DNA of 64,000 nt from an uncultured Oribacterium sp. (GTDB lineage: Bacteria; Bacillota; Clostridia; Lachnospirales; Lachnospiraceae). Made by a program: the position numbers and the translations under genes. Each line of letters starts with the position of its first letter. Position 1 is the stretch's first letter. Below, in pieces: positions 17,230-24,397 of the stretch. The notes beneath the pieces were generated by a model, which saw nothing but the letters and a program-made list of their open reading frames with translations, did no database searches and was not told the DNA's origin. The stretch is from the NCBI GenBank assembly GCA_946413525.1, contig CAMKKZ010000002.1, forward strand, positions 124,001 to 188,000, read 5' to 3'.

Positions 17230-17258
17230 TAAATACCATAAGAAAAACCTATTGTAAA
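17230..17258 (-). promoter_or_regulatory. Probable promoter of the symporter gene
   Basis: On the minus strand TTTACA (17258-17253), a 17-base spacer and TATTTA (17235-17230). The leader to the start codon would be about 160 bases and shows no recognised riboswitch. Confidence 0.45.
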
Positions 17259-17310
17259 TATAATTAATATTTTTATTTCAAAATATGAGTCCGCACGCAG
17301 CTTCTGCGAT

Positions 17311-17339
17311 AAAAAAAGGGGGCCGTTTCCTACGCCCCC
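17311..17339 (-). terminator. Terminator of tRNA-Gly
   Basis: On the minus strand GGGGGC, ten-base loop, GCCCCC, then seven T, about 55 bases after the tRNA. Confidence 0.8.
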
Positions 17340-17393
17340 ATCATTGCCTACTGCCCCTTTAACTTGACAAAGTAACCTGATAGAAATAAAATA

Positions 17394-17464
17394 AGCAGGT
17401 GATGGGAATCGAACCCACGTGTACAGCTTGGAAGGCTGTCATTCTACCATTGAACTACACCTGC
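17394..17464 (-). tRNA. tRNA-Gly (anticodon TCC)
   Basis: Minus-strand cloverleaf with acceptor stem GCAGGTG/CACCTGC, D arm with TAGTTCAATGGTAGA, anticodon loop CTTCCAA and T arm GTGGGTTCGATTCCCAT. The discriminator is T and CCA is not encoded. Confidence 0.95.
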
Positions 17465-17494
17465 ATATGAACATTGATTAACTTATTGATTTAT

Positions 17495-17523
17495 ATCATA
17501 CATTAAGCCGCTCATTTTGTCAA
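17495..17523 (-). promoter_or_regulatory. Promoter of tRNA-Gly
   Basis: On the minus strand TTGACA (17523-17518), a 17-base spacer and TATGAT (17500-17495). Confidence 0.8.
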
Positions 17524-17533
17524 GAAGATTGTA

Positions 17534-17664
17534 GGTATAAACTATGCATCAAGCATAGTTTATACCGTATTTGGCGCATCCCACAGGGATGCGTCTGAAC
17601 AAAAAATGCCTTCAGGCATGTTTTGTTCAGATTTTTCCGCAGCATTCCTTGTGCTGCGGAAAAA
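17534..17664 (+). repeat. Family A four-hairpin repeat
   Basis: Complete copy. Hairpin 1 is GGTATAAACTATGC with its complement, hairpin 2 GCATCCC/GGGATGC, hairpin 3 TGAACAAAAAATGCC/GGCATGTTTTGTTCA, hairpin 4 TTTTTCCGCAGC/GCTGCGGAAAAA. Confidence 0.9.
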
Positions 17665-17730
17665 CCCAGGTAATACCATTAATAACGTTTGCGGGACTTA
17701 CATTTTAATCACACAGGAGGTACGGCATCC

Positions 17731-18291
17731 GTGACAGACTCAAAAATTGTTGAGCTTTTCTGGCGCCGGAATGAAGAAGCCATTTCCGAATCCAGCGAAA
17801 AATATGGCAAGTACTGCCATTATATTGCCCATAATATCTTATACAGCAACGAGGATGCCGAAGAATGCGTAAACGATACGTGGATGAACGCCTGGCGGAG
17901 CATCCCCCCGCATAAGCCAATGGTCCTTCGCACTTTTCTCGGAAAGATCACTCGCAATCTTGCGCTCAACAAATATGAGCGCAAGCTCGCCGGAAAAAGG
18001 GGCGGGGGAGAAACCACGCTTTCTCTGGACGAATTGCAGGACTGCATTCCGGACAAGAGCAATCTCGACCAGCTTGCCGACCATGTAGCCCTGACAAATA
18101 TCCTGAATGCCTTCCTCCTTGGAGAACAGGAGGATTCAAGAAATATTTTCATCCAGCGTTACTGGTTCATGTGTTCCATCAAAGAGATTTCCGAAAATTT
18201 CGGCTTCAGCGAGAGCAAGGTGAAAATGACTCTGCTCCGGGAACGGGAAAAGCTGCGGCATATATTGCAAAGGGAGGGATTTGCCGAATGA
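17731..18291 (+). CDS. ECF-type RNA polymerase sigma factor
   Basis: Transcription initiation factor of the extracytoplasmic-function group, 186 residues. Region 2 is visible (HNILYSNEDAEECVNDTWMNAW, then FLGKITRNLALNKYERK). Region 4 with its helix-turn-helix is FIQRYWFMCSIKEISENFGF-SESKVKMTLLREREKL. I choose the GTG at 17731, which follows CACAGGAGG with nine bases spacing; an in-frame upstream ATG at 17689 has no ribosome site. It overlaps the next gene by an ATGA, so the two are translationally coupled, as is usual for a sigma factor and its membrane-bound antagonist. The signal it answers to is unknown. Confidence 0.9.
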   Translation: MTDSKIVELFWRRNEEAISESSEKYGKYCHYIAHNILYSNEDAEECVNDTWMNAWRSIPPHKPMVLRTFLGKITRNLALNKYERKLAGKRGGGETTLSLDELQDCIPDKSNLDQLADHVALTNILNAFLLGEQEDSRNIFIQRYWFMCSIKEISENFGFSESKVKMTLLREREKLRHILQREGFAE

Positions 18292-19925
18292 CTACCAATG
18301 ATCTTCTTCGTGCCCTCGGCGAAATTGACGACACGCTCATCGAGGATGCCATGCCAAAACAGGCACGGCAGGACCCACAGGTGAATTCTCCTGCCAGAAA
18401 AGCCCTTTCCGCCGCTTCCTTCTCCAACATGCTTTCCGAAGAGAAAGCTCCGGAACCTTCTTTGTCCACAAAAAAGAAAGCCGCCAACAGGCCCAATCCC
18501 CTAAGCGGACTTTTGACCTATGATACCAGTTTGAAATCCGACAACACGAAAGAATCCATTTATTCCAAAACGGACAAAGGCCGGGAACCGCACAATGCAG
18601 AGGGCAAAGATGAAGTTTTTTCCTTCCTCGAAGCCGCGGCAAACTCAGCCTCCGCACAGCTTTCTTCCGACAGAAAAGCTCCCTCACCGCCCGGAGAATC
18701 CAGTGCTTCCAGAGAATCGGGCAATGGCTTTGAGAAAGGAAAGGCAATATCCACAAACCCTGCAAAGCCTGGCACGCCTCAGGCTTCCTCAAAAAAGGCC
18801 GGTAACGGTAAACCCGCTTCGGCACAGGCACATACTTCTACTGACAGCCCCAGGATGACCTCTTCCGATGCCGCGATGAATGACCCGATGCTTATTATGT
18901 ATCGAAACCGCGCCAAAGCCATGCGTGAGGAGGAAGCAAAATCCAGGAAGCGCATGAAGTCATTCGCTGCTGTCGCGGCATGCCTTTTCCTTTTGGCGGG
19001 CGGAGCTGCCTACTTCCGCCTTCGCCTCGGCCTGGATTTATTTCCTGCTTATATTCGGGAGTACCTGTCTGCAGGATTTGGACAAGCTTACCATTCAGAC
19101 ATATCAGCGCAGCAATCTCCCACTATCCCCGAAATAAACGGCGGACCTGTTTCCGCTGCGGGACAATCTGATGGGGGACAGGCCTCTGAAGAGGCATCAT
19201 CTCCGGGAAATGATATTCTTGCGCCTGCAGGTCTTGATGAAAAAAGACGTCCTTCTGATAAAAAGCAGCATTCAGGCGACATCCCCGCCCAATCGGAAGC
19301 AGGAAATTCCCCTGAGCCAGGTACAGATTTCAGGGCATATGAAGAATACAGCAACAGCGCAGAGAATATGGCAGCCGATGAGGAAGAGGCAGATGAGGAA
19401 ATAGAGGATCTGCGCGATTTCCATGATCGCGACAGCGTTTCGGCTCAGAATGGTCAATACATTATGGACGAGGCCTTTCGTAAGGAACTTGAAAGCAAAG
19501 CTGTTGAATACAAGGAACAGGCAGCAAGCCTTCGGATGCCCTTTGTGAACTGCGGCTCTCCGTCCGAGGCGGCGGCCATAGCCGGCTTCACGCTTCAAGC
19601 TCCCATGGAAATAGGCCAGTTCAAAAGGAATAGCATACGGGCGATTCAGAACGACTTAATTGAGTTAAGCTATACAAATAAAAAAGGAGAGGAAATCCTG
19701 CTTAGAAAGTCCAGGGATTCCGCCGAAATCAGCGGCAATATAGAGGAGTACGAAAATGACTACTATGCTGAATCCGAGGAAATACCCATACATATCCGTT
19801 CAGACAAAAACGGGGCAATACATGCCGCTGACTGGTGGAAAGAAAACTTTACATTTTCGATTACCACAGAAGCTTCTGTGATTTATGAAGATGACTTGCC
19901 GGAACTGCTAAAACAAATATCATGA
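18288..19925 (+). CDS. Putative membrane-bound anti-sigma factor
   Basis: A 545-residue single-pass membrane protein coupled to the sigma gene. The N-terminal MTTNDLLRALGEIDDTLIED is a conserved opening of such partners in Clostridia. A long Ser/Ala/Pro/Lys-rich disordered stretch follows to about residue 200, then a basic segment and one membrane segment at about 225-245 (FAAVAACLFLLAGGAAYF). An acidic linker leads to an extracellular C-terminal domain with PFVNCGSPSEAAAIAGF and ADWWKENFTFSITTEASV, reminiscent of DUF4367-type domains. The cytosolic disordered part is much longer than usual for the group. Role as anti-sigma factor is inferred from position and topology. Confidence 0.75.
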   Translation: MTTNDLLRALGEIDDTLIEDAMPKQARQDPQVNSPARKALSAASFSNMLSEEKAPEPSLSTKKKAANRPNPLSGLLTYDTSLKSDNTKESIYSKTDKGREPHNAEGKDEVFSFLEAAANSASAQLSSDRKAPSPPGESSASRESGNGFEKGKAISTNPAKPGTPQASSKKAGNGKPASAQAHTSTDSPRMTSSDAAMNDPMLIMYRNRAKAMREEEAKSRKRMKSFAAVAACLFLLAGGAAYFRLRLGLDLFPAYIREYLSAGFGQAYHSDISAQQSPTIPEINGGPVSAAGQSDGGQASEEASSPGNDILAPAGLDEKRRPSDKKQHSGDIPAQSEAGNSPEPGTDFRAYEEYSNSAENMAADEEEADEEIEDLRDFHDRDSVSAQNGQYIMDEAFRKELESKAVEYKEQAASLRMPFVNCGSPSEAAAIAGFTLQAPMEIGQFKRNSIRAIQNDLIELSYTNKKGEEILLRKSRDSAEISGNIEEYENDYYAESEEIPIHIRSDKNGAIHAADWWKENFTFSITTEASVIYEDDLPELLKQIS

Positions 19926-20007
19926 TGATTTCGCTTCCATTTCCCATACATCTATGCCAGCTTTATTTGCGGGATGCTGAAAGCGCGTTTTACAAGCCCC
20001 TCCCTTA

Positions 20008-20067
20008 TTAGAGTGAGTTTTCGCTACTCTAATTTCATGACAAGCCGATGCGGTATCGCATCATTAA
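20008..20067 (+). repeat. Family D repeat, single copy
   Basis: Stem TTAGAGTGAG/CTACTCTAA followed by TTTCATGACAAGCCGATGC and GGTATCGCATC. Compared with the copies at 26.5 kb, both stem arms have changed together (AAAG/CTTT to AGAG/CTCT). Confidence 0.6.
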
Positions 20068-20093
20068 GGCCCATTTCCGGAAAGGAGATTGCT

Positions 20094-20396
20094 TTGAATA
20101 AAAATGAATTGATCCGATCCATCCGAAAGAAAAGCGGATTGACAAATCAAGAGGCAAAAAAAGCGTTGCAATGCCTGACCAATACCATAGCTTATCATCT
20201 GTCTAAAGGCGAGGATATCCAATTGCCGGGATTTGGCACCTTCCGCGTCAGGGAAACGAAAGAAAAAGCAGGCAGGAACCCGCAAACAGGGGAAGCATTA
20301 ACCATTCCTGCCAAGACCATCCCAGCCTTCAAGCCTGGAAAAGCTCTGAAGGAAGCTGTTCAGAACCTTGCGGATATCGAGGACCCGGCAGATTGA
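20094..20396 (+). CDS. HU family DNA-binding protein
   Basis: Small histone-like protein that bends and compacts DNA, 100 residues. It shows the family order: helical NKNELIRSIRKKSGLTNQEA, then the beta arm region DIQLPGFGTFRVRETKEKAG with RNPQTGEALTIPAKTIPAFK. The start is a TTG at 20094 preceded by AAAGGAG six bases upstream; the longer frame to 19974 has no ribosome site. The short Asp-rich tail (ADIEDPAD) is unusual for HU. It is convergent with rplL and shares the terminator region at 20454-20498. Confidence 0.9.
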   Translation: MNKNELIRSIRKKSGLTNQEAKKALQCLTNTIAYHLSKGEDIQLPGFGTFRVRETKEKAGRNPQTGEALTIPAKTIPAFKPGKALKEAVQNLADIEDPAD

Positions 20397-20453
20397 TTCA
20401 GAATTATCGTAATTTTGTCCGCATGCTTCTAAATAGATACAAATATTACGAAA

Positions 20454-20498
20454 AACAAAAAGCCCGCGGGCGAGCCAAAGCTCTCCTACGGGCTTTCT
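20454..20498. terminator. Bidirectional terminator between HU gene and rplL
   Basis: Nested hairpin AGCCCG...CGGGCT with inner GAGC/GCTC. On the minus strand it is followed by TTTTTGTTTTT, ending the ribosomal operon right after rplL; on the plus strand by TTTC, ending the HU gene. Confidence 0.8.
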
Positions 20499-20562
20499 AA
20501 CTACTAATGACAGGCAGGGGACAAATATCCCGCCGCTGGATCTTGTCGAATAATTACCAATG

Positions 20563-20937
20563 TTATTTCAGCGTTACTTTTGCTCCTTCAGCCTCAATCT
20601 TCTCCTTCAGGGCATCCGCTTCCGCCTTCGGAAGAGCCTCCTTCACCACCTTCGGCGCGGACTCAACAAGCTCCTTCGCTTCCTTGAGGCCAAGGCCGGT
20701 AGCTTCACGGACAACCTTGATGACCTTAATCTTGTTCGGGCCGATATCTGTCAGCTCAACATCGAATTCAGTCTTCTCCTCTTCAGGGGCTGCTGCCGCC
20801 GCGCCAGTAGCGACAACTACGCCGGCTGCTGCTGAAACGCCAAACTCCTCCTCACATGCTTTTACAAGCTCATTCAGTTCCATGACAGAAAGCTCTTTGA
20901 TTGCCGCAATAAACTCTTCTGTTGTCATCTTAGCCAT
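20563..20937 (-). CDS. rplL: 50S ribosomal protein L7/L12
   Basis: Stalk protein of the large ribosomal subunit that recruits translation GTPases. The 124 residues show the N-terminal dimer helix [20 protein letters not shown], an Ala-rich hinge ([17 protein letters not shown]) and the C-terminal factor-binding domain with [20 protein letters not shown]. It is the last gene of its transcript: a strong terminator follows and rpoB is not next, unlike the common bacterial order. Confidence 0.97.
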   Translation of the reverse strand: MAKMTTEEFIAAIKELSVMELNELVKACEEEFGVSAAAGVVVATGAAAAAPEEEKTEFDVELTDIGPNKIKVIKVVREATGLGLKEAKELVESAPKVVKEALPKAEADALKEKIEAEGAKVTLK

Positions 20938-21085
20938 TTTATTATCCTCCGTCTATTTTACTAATTAAATGTATCAAGTATATGAGCGAATCTCCAGAGA
21001 TTCAAAAACGAATATCTATTTTCAATCGTTTTTGCTTGTTCCAATTCTCTCTTAATGTGGCATCACGCTGCATTATTATGCCACA

Positions 21086-21586
21086 TTAAGCCACATTGTC
21101 TCCGCCATCTTTTTCCGCAATCTGTTTGAGGACGCGAGCAAAATTTGTAATAGGGGACTGCATTGATCCAAAAAGACGACCAAGGAGCTCTTCTCTTGGA
21201 GGAATCTCCGAAAGGGCCTTGACGCCTTCCACATCATAATATTTCCCTTCAACCACCGCGCCCTTCATTTCCAATGCCGGCGCGTTTTTAGCGAATTTCG
21301 CCAAGAGCCTTGCCGGGGCAGTCGCGTCATCCTTCGATACCGCAATCGCTGTTGGTCCTTCCAGGATCCCATCTAACTGGGCGAAATCAGTTCCTTCTGC
21401 CGCTCTCTTGATCAAAGTATTTTTATAAACCTTGTACTTGATTCCGGCTTCCCTCAATTGCTTGCGGAGATCCGTATCCTGCGCAACTGTCAGCCCCCGG
21501 TAATCTACCACGGTCACACCAACGGCGCCATCTAAGCATGCTTTGATCTCGTCAACAATCGGCTGTTTCAGTTCAACCTTTGCCAT
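21086..21586 (-). CDS. rplJ: 50S ribosomal protein L10
   Basis: Anchors the L7/L12 stalk dimers on 23S rRNA and, in complex with L12, represses its own leader. The 166 residues start MAKVELKQPIVDEIKACLDG and contain VTVVDYRGLTVAQDTDLRKQ, YKVYKNTLIKRA and PTAIAVSKDDATAPARLLA. The C-terminal helix that binds L12 is present. An AAAAGGAGG ribosome site precedes the ATG. It is co-transcribed with rplL from a promoter at 21854-21883 and carries an L10 leader. Confidence 0.97.
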   Translation of the reverse strand: MAKVELKQPIVDEIKACLDGAVGVTVVDYRGLTVAQDTDLRKQLREAGIKYKVYKNTLIKRAAEGTDFAQLDGILEGPTAIAVSKDDATAPARLLAKFAKNAPALEMKGAVVEGKYYDVEGVKALSEIPPREELLGRLFGSMQSPITNFARVLKQIAEKDGGDNVA

Positions 21587-21639
21587 GCGTGGCCTACCTC
21601 CTTTTCAAAAATATTGCGCTATCCATTCAGCCCCCCTAT

Positions 21640-21847
21640 GCGTGGCCTGCACAAGAATCGTCAGAAAAGAATAACCCCGCATCCGAGGACGCGGGGCAAA
21701 ATAAGCGAACAATTTCCTCAAAAAACGCATTGATAAAAATGTCGTTCCTGACTGCTGCTTTGATTCTCCTCGGCGGGCGTGCGGCATATCATACATTGCC
21801 ACAACTTACAATGCCTGGCATTGCCGGCTGTCTTCGGGTTAGCACAG
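21640..21847 (-). promoter_or_regulatory. Ribosomal protein L10 leader with attenuator hairpin
   Basis: On the minus strand the leader contains CCGAAGACAGCCGG and CACGCCCGCCGAGGAG, the conserved pieces of the Firmicutes L10 leader where L10(L12)4 binds. A hairpin CCCCGC-GTCCTCGGAT-GCGGGG (21696-21675) followed by TTATTCTTTT can act as attenuator before rplJ. Confidence 0.75.
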
Positions 21848-21853
21848 TGTGCA

Positions 21854-21883
21854 ATATTACCATATACTTCAAGACCCTGTCAA
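21854..21883 (-). promoter_or_regulatory. Promoter of rplJ-rplL
   Basis: On the minus strand TTGACA (21883-21878), an 18-base spacer and TAATAT (21859-21854), directly after the rplA stop codon. Confidence 0.75.
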
Positions 21884-21899
21884 GCAGGGATTCCCACAC

Positions 21900-22592
21900 T
21901 TATACACCAAACTGAAGCGTATCGAGCTTGACCCCGGGTCCCATCGTTGATGTCAATGTCACGGAACGCATGAAGGCGCCCTTTACAGCGGCCGGTCTTG
22001 CCTTCGCGACCGCTCCCATGATTGTATCAAGGTTCTCCTGCAGCTGCTCATCCGTAAAAGAAGCCTTCCCAACCGGCACATGAATAATATTTGCCTTGTC
22101 AAGACGGTATTCCACTTTACCGGCTTTTGTGTCCGCAATGGCTTTCGTCACATCCATTGTCACGGTGCCTGTCTTGGGGTTCGGCATCAGCCCCTTCGGG
22201 CCAAGAACACGTCCAAGACGACCCACTATGCCCATCATGTCCGGAGTCGCTATGACAACGTCATAATCGAACCAGCCGCCCTGAATCCTGGGAACCAGTT
22301 CCTCGGCGCCCACGAAATCAGCGCCCGCGGCCTCCGCCTCATCGGCCTTTGCACCCTTTGCGAATACGAGAATCTTGACTTTTTTTCCTGTACCGGCAGG
22401 AAGAACGACGGAGCCACGGATCTGCTGATCAGCATGACGGCCGTCACACCCTGTCCTGATATGCAATTCCACGGTCTCGTCAAATTTTGCTGTCGCGTTT
22501 TTCTTCACAAGCTGAATCGCGTCCATCTTAGAATACTTGATTGTTTTGTCCAGTGACTTTACAAGATTCAGATACCTCTTACCTTTTTTCAT
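21900..22592 (-). CDS. rplA: 50S ribosomal protein L1
   Basis: Binds 23S rRNA at the L1 stalk and helps release E-site tRNA. With the ATG at 22592 ([15 protein letters not shown]) the protein has 230 residues, the normal size, and AAAGGGGG lies upstream; the longer frame from 22616 would overlap rplK. Motifs include [20 protein letters not shown] and the signature [20 protein letters not shown]. Translationally close to rplK (20 bases). Confidence 0.97.
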   Translation of the reverse strand: MKKGKRYLNLVKSLDKTIKYSKMDAIQLVKKNATAKFDETVELHIRTGCDGRHADQQIRGSVVLPAGTGKKVKILVFAKGAKADEAEAAGADFVGAEELVPRIQGGWFDYDVVIATPDMMGIVGRLGRVLGPKGLMPNPKTGTVTMDVTKAIADTKAGKVEYRLDKANIIHVPVGKASFTDEQLQENLDTIMGAVAKARPAAVKGAFMRSVTLTSTMGPGVKLDTLQFGV

Positions 22593-22612
22593 CGCCGTAA
22601 TGCCCCCTTTCC

Positions 22613-23038
22613 TCACTGTTCAACTTCAATGCCCATCGATCTGCACGTACCTGCTATCATGGACATTGCGGCCTCCAGGGATGCGGCATTTAAATCCTTC
22701 ATTTTGGTTTCCGCAATCTTCTGGATATCTTCCTTGCTGATTTTCGCAGCCTTCACCTTGTTTGGCTGCCCCGAGGCTTTCTGTATCTTGCATGCCTTCT
22801 TGATCAGAACCGGAGCCGGCGGAGTTTTGGTAATGAAGCTGAAGGTTCTATCCGCGTAAACGGTAATCACTACGGGAATGATCACATCCCCCTCATTTGC
22901 CGTCCTGGCATTAAACTCCTTAGTAAACGCAACGATATTCACCCCATGCTGGCCAAGCGCGGGGCCTACAGGCGGAGCCGGCGTTGCCTTGCCGGCAGGA
23001 ATCTGCAATTTGATATAACCTGTTACCTTTTTTGCCAT
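22613..23038 (-). CDS. rplK: 50S ribosomal protein L11
   Basis: Forms the GTPase-associated centre with 23S rRNA. The 141 residues start [18 protein letters not shown] (ATG at 23038, AAGGAGG upstream) and contain [20 protein letters not shown] and the C-terminal signature [19 protein letters not shown] with [18 protein letters not shown]. First ribosomal gene after nusG in the conserved cluster. Confidence 0.97.
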   Translation of the reverse strand: MAKKVTGYIKLQIPAGKATPAPPVGPALGQHGVNIVAFTKEFNARTANEGDVIIPVVITVYADRTFSFITKTPPAPVLIKKACKIQKASGQPNKVKAAKISKEDIQKIAETKMKDLNAASLEAAMSMIAGTCRSMGIEVEQ

Positions 23039-23189
23039 AACTGGCACCTCCTTGTGGTATTTACGGGCGAACCCTCCCAGTCCCGCGGCCGCCGATTCCT
23101 CCGGCCGACCGCTTTATCGTTATCGATAATTATCATTAATCTTTTTGTCAGAAAATCCATATACTTTCTGAACAGTTAGAAACCCGGCA

Positions 23190-23720
23190 TCATTTCAGCT
23201 TCTGAATCTCTCCATAGGACAACTCTACAGGCGTGTCTCTGCCGAACATCTCGACATTGATCGTTACGGTACGCTTCTGCTCATTGATTTCCGAAATGAC
23301 CCCAATCGTATCCTTCCAAGCCCCCTGCGTCACATTGACTGTATCTCCAATCGCGAAATCAACAAGCACTTCGGAAGCCCTATACCCTAATGCGGCAATT
23401 TCCTCTTCCGAAAGTGGGACCGGCTTTGAACCAGGACCCACGAATCCCGTTACTCCTCGGGTATTCCTCACCACATACCAGGTTTCATCATTCATGATCA
23501 TATTGACCAGGACGTATCCCGGGAACATCTTTTTGTCCGATTTTTTTTCGACCCCGTTTTTTACCTCGATTACGGGCTGCATAGGAACGCTCACCTCGAA
23601 AATCATATCCGAGAGGTTGCGGTTCGCTATTGTTTTTTCGAGGTCCATTTTCACTTTATTCTCGTAGCCCGAATAAGTATGGGCCACATACCAGCGCGCT
23701 TCAGAATTCGCTTCTGCCAT
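23190..23720 (-). CDS. nusG: Transcription termination/antitermination protein NusG
   Basis: Binds RNA polymerase as a processivity and pausing factor and couples it to the ribosome. The 176 residues have an NGN domain (RWYVAHTYSGYENKVKMDLE, then MFPGYVLVNMIMNDETWYVV and RGVTGFVGPGSKPVPLSEEE) and a C-terminal KOW domain (FAIGDTVNVTQGAWKDTIGV). It lies 100 bases after secE in the same operon. Confidence 0.97.
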   Translation of the reverse strand: MAEANSEARWYVAHTYSGYENKVKMDLEKTIANRNLSDMIFEVSVPMQPVIEVKNGVEKKSDKKMFPGYVLVNMIMNDETWYVVRNTRGVTGFVGPGSKPVPLSEEEIAALGYRASEVLVDFAIGDTVNVTQGAWKDTIGVISEINEQKRTVTINVEMFGRDTPVELSYGEIQKLK

Positions 23721-23821
23721 CCGCCTTCACCTTTTCCACCGGCAGGAACCATGCCTGCCATTCGTAAGCATCCAACACTTTCTGGAATCCAGATATTGCT
23801 GAATAGTTACAAATCATCTCA

Positions 23822-24019
23822 CTATTTAAGAATGTATCCAAGTCCCGTCTTCATGATCACATCCAATAAAGCAATCATCGCGCCAATCACGAAACTTACA
23901 ATAATGGTGGCCGCAGTTTGCTTTATAACATCATCCCTGCTTGGAAATACGATTTTGTTGTACTCCGTCTTCAACCCCTTCCAAAAATCACGAAGAAAGG
24001 ACTTCTTTTCTTTCTCCAT
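23822..24019 (-). CDS. secE: Preprotein translocase subunit SecE
   Basis: Small essential membrane subunit of the SecYEG channel, 65 residues with the single C-terminal membrane segment (TIIVSFVIGAMIALLDVIM) and the conserved amphipathic helix FWKGLKTEYNKIVFPSRDDV. Its start codon overlaps the rpmG stop codon by one base (TAATG), so translation is coupled. Confidence 0.95.
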   Translation of the reverse strand: MEKEKKSFLRDFWKGLKTEYNKIVFPSRDDVIKQTAATIIVSFVIGAMIALLDVIMKTGLGYILK

Positions 24020-24168
24020 TACTTCGTCTCCTTGTGGGGCGTATGTTTCCTGCAGAAACGGCAGTACTTATTCAGTTCCATTCTGTCGGGATGGAGCTTT
24101 TTCTCCTTTGTCAGGAAATAATTCCTCTGTTTGCATTCTGTACATGCCAAAGTAATCTTTGTACGCAC
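24019..24168 (-). CDS. rpmG: 50S ribosomal protein L33
   Basis: A 49-residue ribosomal protein, too short for usual ORF cut-offs. It reads [36 protein letters not shown] and [13 protein letters not shown]. Two CxxC pairs (CTEC and CRFC) show it is the zinc-binding form. The start is a GTG at 24168, with GGAGG nine bases upstream. First gene of the rpmG-secE-nusG transcript. Confidence 0.92.
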   Translation of the reverse strand: MRTKITLACTECKQRNYFLTKEKKLHPDRMELNKYCRFCRKHTPHKETK

Positions 24169-24230
24169 GGCTATTCACCTCCAATGATTCTTTTTATGAC
24201 AACGATCCAGGCACATCCTTCTTCGTAAAA

Positions 24231-24297
24231 GCAAAATATGCCCTCAGGCATATTTTGCTGGATTTTTCCACGGCATTCCTTTTGCCGAGGAAAAACC
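24231..24297 (+). repeat. Partial family A repeat (hairpins 3 and 4)
   Basis: GCAAAATATGCC-ctca-GGCATATTTTGC followed by TTTTTCCACGGC/GCCGAGGAAAAA. It sits between the promoter and rpmG, so it would be part of the operon leader (as the reverse complement). Confidence 0.65.
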
Positions 24298-24329
24298 CAC
24301 TTTTATACGATGTAAAGACATGCCAACGG

Positions 24330-24359
24330 AATATAACACACGCATGCCATTCCCGTCAA
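24330..24359 (-). promoter_or_regulatory. Promoter of rpmG-secE-nusG
   Basis: On the minus strand TTGACG (24359-24354), an 18-base spacer and TATATT (24335-24330); TTATAT with 17-base spacing is an alternative reading. Confidence 0.65.
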
Positions 24360-24397
24360 GTCTTGATACATAGCAAATCTCTGCAGGGCTGCTCCGT

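Noticed and set aside
17066..17394. Possible glycine riboswitch upstream of the alanine/glycine symporter.
   Set aside because: No glycine aptamer consensus was recognised; only a promoter and the tRNA-Gly terminator were found.
17640..17664. Hairpin 4 of family A (TTTTTCCGCAGC/GCTGCGGAAAAA) as an intrinsic terminator.
   Set aside because: The T run is on the 5' side of the stem and the 3' side is followed by A and C, so it lacks the U tract on either strand.
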